Part shown: positions 5,047 through 6,513 of the stretch, piece after piece
Numbering within the stretch: position 1 is the first letter of the stretch
Layout: each line of letters begins with the position of its first letter
NCBI GenBank assembly: GCA_030590185.1
Contig: JAUUZB010000241.1
Span: 1-6,513, forward strand
Direction of reading: 5' to 3'
Length of the DNA: 6,513 nucleotides
Source: Deltaproteobacteria bacterium
GTDB lineage: Bacteria; Myxococcota; XYA12-FULL-58-9; JAUUZB01
The notes under the pieces: generated by a model
The model's input: only the letters and a program-made list of their open reading frames with translations
Database searches by the model: none
What the model was told of the DNA's origin: nothing
Made by a program: the position numbers and the translations under genes

Positions 5047-6513
5047 ATGACAGAGCGCAACATTTGGGCCACCGCCGGCCTCCTGACCGCCCTCGCCATC
5101 GTCGGCACCGGCTGTGGCGGCGTTCTTCTCCTCGACGACAACCACGGCATTGGCGGTACCGCGGGCGGTGGGGACTTCAACGGCTCCAGCGGCCAGGGGG
5201 ACACCGACCCAGGGGACGTCTCCGGCGGCGACACCCGCGAGCCGGGGGACGGCGGCCCCGGGGACAGCCCGCTCAACGGCGACACCACCCTGCCGCCGGG
5301 CGACTATTGGACCGGCGACGAGGAGGGTCTCGGCGACGCCGGCTTCACCGGCGACACCCTCGGCGGCGACACGGCGTGCGTGACCTGTGGCGCCGACTGC
5401 TGCGAGATCTGGGAGGAGTGCATCTCCAACGTCTGCGTGGCCCGGTGCAACACCACCGACCGCTGCGGCCCAACCCTGGAGTGCTGCCCGAACAGCCGGC
5501 CGGACTGCGTCTACAACCGTTTCTGCCAGCCAGAGTGCCCCAACCCGGCTGACGTCAGGTGCGGCTCCCAGGGGCAGATCTGCTGCGACTCCACCGCTCA
5601 ACAGACCTGCGGGCCGTCCTTGACCTGCGTCCGGGACTGCCCCGCGAACCAGGACCTGTGCGGGGACGGCACCCCTACCCAGCTCGCGACCCCCGGCAGC
5701 TACGGCACGGTCTGTTGCTCGGTCGGTGATGTCTGCGTGTTCGACGCCTGCATTCCGGTGGGGGACCCCTGCCAGTCCTTCGTCGACTGCGACACCGATG
5801 ATTACTGCGAGCTCACCCTCGACCCGCCAGGCTGCGACCCGGACTGCGACCAGTGGGGGTCCTGTCTACCGAACGACTTCCCGCCGGACGTGCCGGCCTG
5901 CCAGGGCCCGGCCACCGACATCTTCGCGCCCGACTTCGAGTGGCACTGGCTCGGCATCGCCCTCGACGCCAGCGCGCCGGGTGGTTGGGTGCCGTGCGCC
6001 GACTGCGCCTACGCTTGCCCATCGCCCGCCTGCGACGGTTTGTGTTTTGACGGCAGCGGCTGCGTCGCCTGCGCCGGGTGTCCCAACTGCGTGGTCTGCG
6101 ATACCTGCGTCGATTTCACCGCCAACATCAACGACGTCGGCTGTTTCAAGAACGTCTCGATCACCCCGGTGACCGCCGATATGGATCACGATGGCACCCC
6201 CGAGGTGATCTTCAAGGCCTACCGCGGCAACCAACCGACCGCCCTGCAGCCGGTGGTGGTGGTCGACGGCGCCACCGGGCGCACCCTGCACGCCATGTAC
6301 TCCAGCGACGAATGCGGGCAGGTGGCGGTCGGCAACATCGATCTCGACCCGGAGCTCGAGATCGTCGACGTGCGGGACAGGTTCGCCCAGGCCTACGATC
6401 CCTACGACGTCGCCGCCGCCGATCCGCTGGCACCCAAGTGGATCACCAACGACGGCAACCTCGCCGCCCGGCACTGGGGCGTGGCCCCGACCCTCACCGA
6501 CTTTGACGCCGAC
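5047..6513 (+). CDS. Large Cys-rich putative lipoprotein with FG-GAP/VCBS-like repeats, 3' partial
   Basis: Open from the ATG at 5047 to the last base (489 codons, no stop), so the 3' end is missing. The codons end mostly in G or C throughout, as expected for a real gene here. Residues 1-22 form a signal peptide ([20 protein letters not shown]) with Cys23 as the likely lipidation site; the lipobox is atypical, with Gly at -3. Residues 24-110 are a Gly/Asp-rich linker. Residues 111-366 carry 43 Cys, including CC pairs at 118, 146, 179 and 223 and a dense block at 317-354. From about 377, Ca-binding propeller-type repeats begin: [13 protein letters not shown] (377-389), [13 protein letters not shown] (428-440) and the start of a third, TDFDAD (484-489). 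Such repeats occur in FG-GAP, VCBS and integrin-like surface proteins. A surface or periplasmic binding role is inferred; ligand unknown. It diverges from rpoZ. Confidence 0.9.
   Translation, partial: MTERNIWATAGLLTALAIVGTGCGGVLLLDDNHGIGGTAGGGDFNGSSGQGDTDPGDVSGGDTREPGDGGPGDSPLNGDTTLPPGDYWTGDEEGLGDAGFTGDTLGGDTACVTCGADCCEIWEECISNVCVARCNTTDRCGPTLECCPNSRPDCVYNRFCQPECPNPADVRCGSQGQICCDSTAQQTCGPSLTCVRDCPANQDLCGDGTPTQLATPGSYGTVCCSVGDVCVFDACIPVGDPCQSFVDCDTDDYCELTLDPPGCDPDCDQWGSCLPNDFPPDVPACQGPATDIFAPDFEWHWLGIALDASAPGGWVPCADCAYACPSPACDGLCFDGSGCVACAGCPNCVVCDTCVDFTANINDVGCFKNVSITPVTADMDHDGTPEVIFKAYRGNQPTALQPVVVVDGATGRTLHAMYSSDECGQVAVGNIDLDPELEIVDVRDRFAQAYDPYDVAAADPLAPKWITNDGNLAARHWGVAPTLTDFDAD

Noticed and set aside
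5064..5552. Plus-strand Arg/His-rich frame inside the Cys-rich gene
   Set aside because: Low-complexity out-of-phase translation; the phase starting at 5047 runs to the window end with recognisable features.
4987..5601. 204-codon minus-strand frame upstream of rpoZ
   Set aside because: Val/Ala/Gly-rich antisense of the Cys-rich gene, which has signal peptide, repeats and consistent codon use on the plus strand.
5995..6108. Ferredoxin or zinc-ribbon domain from the CxxC motifs
   Set aside because: The protein appears exported, and the Cys spacing matches neither the CxxCxxCxxxCP ferredoxin pattern nor paired zinc knuckles; disulfides or another metal site are more likely.
5866..6474. Minus-strand 202-codon frame near the right end
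   Set aside because: Antisense of the propeller-like repeats; Val/Gly/Asp/His-rich without domain character.

Overview
The window is GC-rich, tightly packed bacterial DNA. Several traits suggest a deltaproteobacterial relative such as Myxococcota or Bradymonadota: predicted lipoproteins with low-complexity linkers, a very Cys-rich predicted surface protein with beta-propeller-like repeats, a stand-alone rpoZ, and a pair of helical proteins of a type I recall from myxobacteria. The taxonomic assignment is inference.

Layout, left to right. (1) 2-1372 (+) is the 3' part of a sodium or proton-coupled dicarboxylate/amino-acid symporter; its start lies outside the window. (2) 1402-2031 (+) is a small putative lipoprotein whose C-terminal domain resembles the conserved domain of plant IQM proteins. 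(3) 2028-2182 holds three tandem copies of a 51-52 bp repeat, filling almost the whole gap to the next gene. (4) 2202-2717 (+) is a small secreted, probably outer-membrane barrel protein with an in-frame 18-bp minisatellite. (5) 2718-3269 (-) is an HD-phosphohydrolase-like protein that has lost most metal-binding residues. (6) 3270-3439 is a 170-bp divergent intergenic region with a REP-like sequence, a short hairpin and an AT-rich promoter-like patch. (7) 3440-4051 and 4060-4701 (+) form a likely two-gene operon of unknown function. (8) 4704-4961 (-) is rpoZ, the RNA polymerase omega subunit. (9) 5047 to the window end (+) is the 5' part of a large putative lipoprotein with a Gly-Asp ladder, at least 43 Cys in a 256-residue stretch, and FG-GAP/VCBS-like repeats. 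It stays open for 489 codons and has no stop in the window.

The genes do not form one pathway. Two convergent pairs end 0 bp and 2 bp apart with no room for a terminator, so their transcripts must run into each other. The least ordinary parts are the IQM-like lipoprotein, the degenerate HD protein, the conserved hypothetical pair and the Cys-rich protein with six Cys at exact three-residue spacing. I saw no rRNA, tRNA, CRISPR array or complete insertion sequence.
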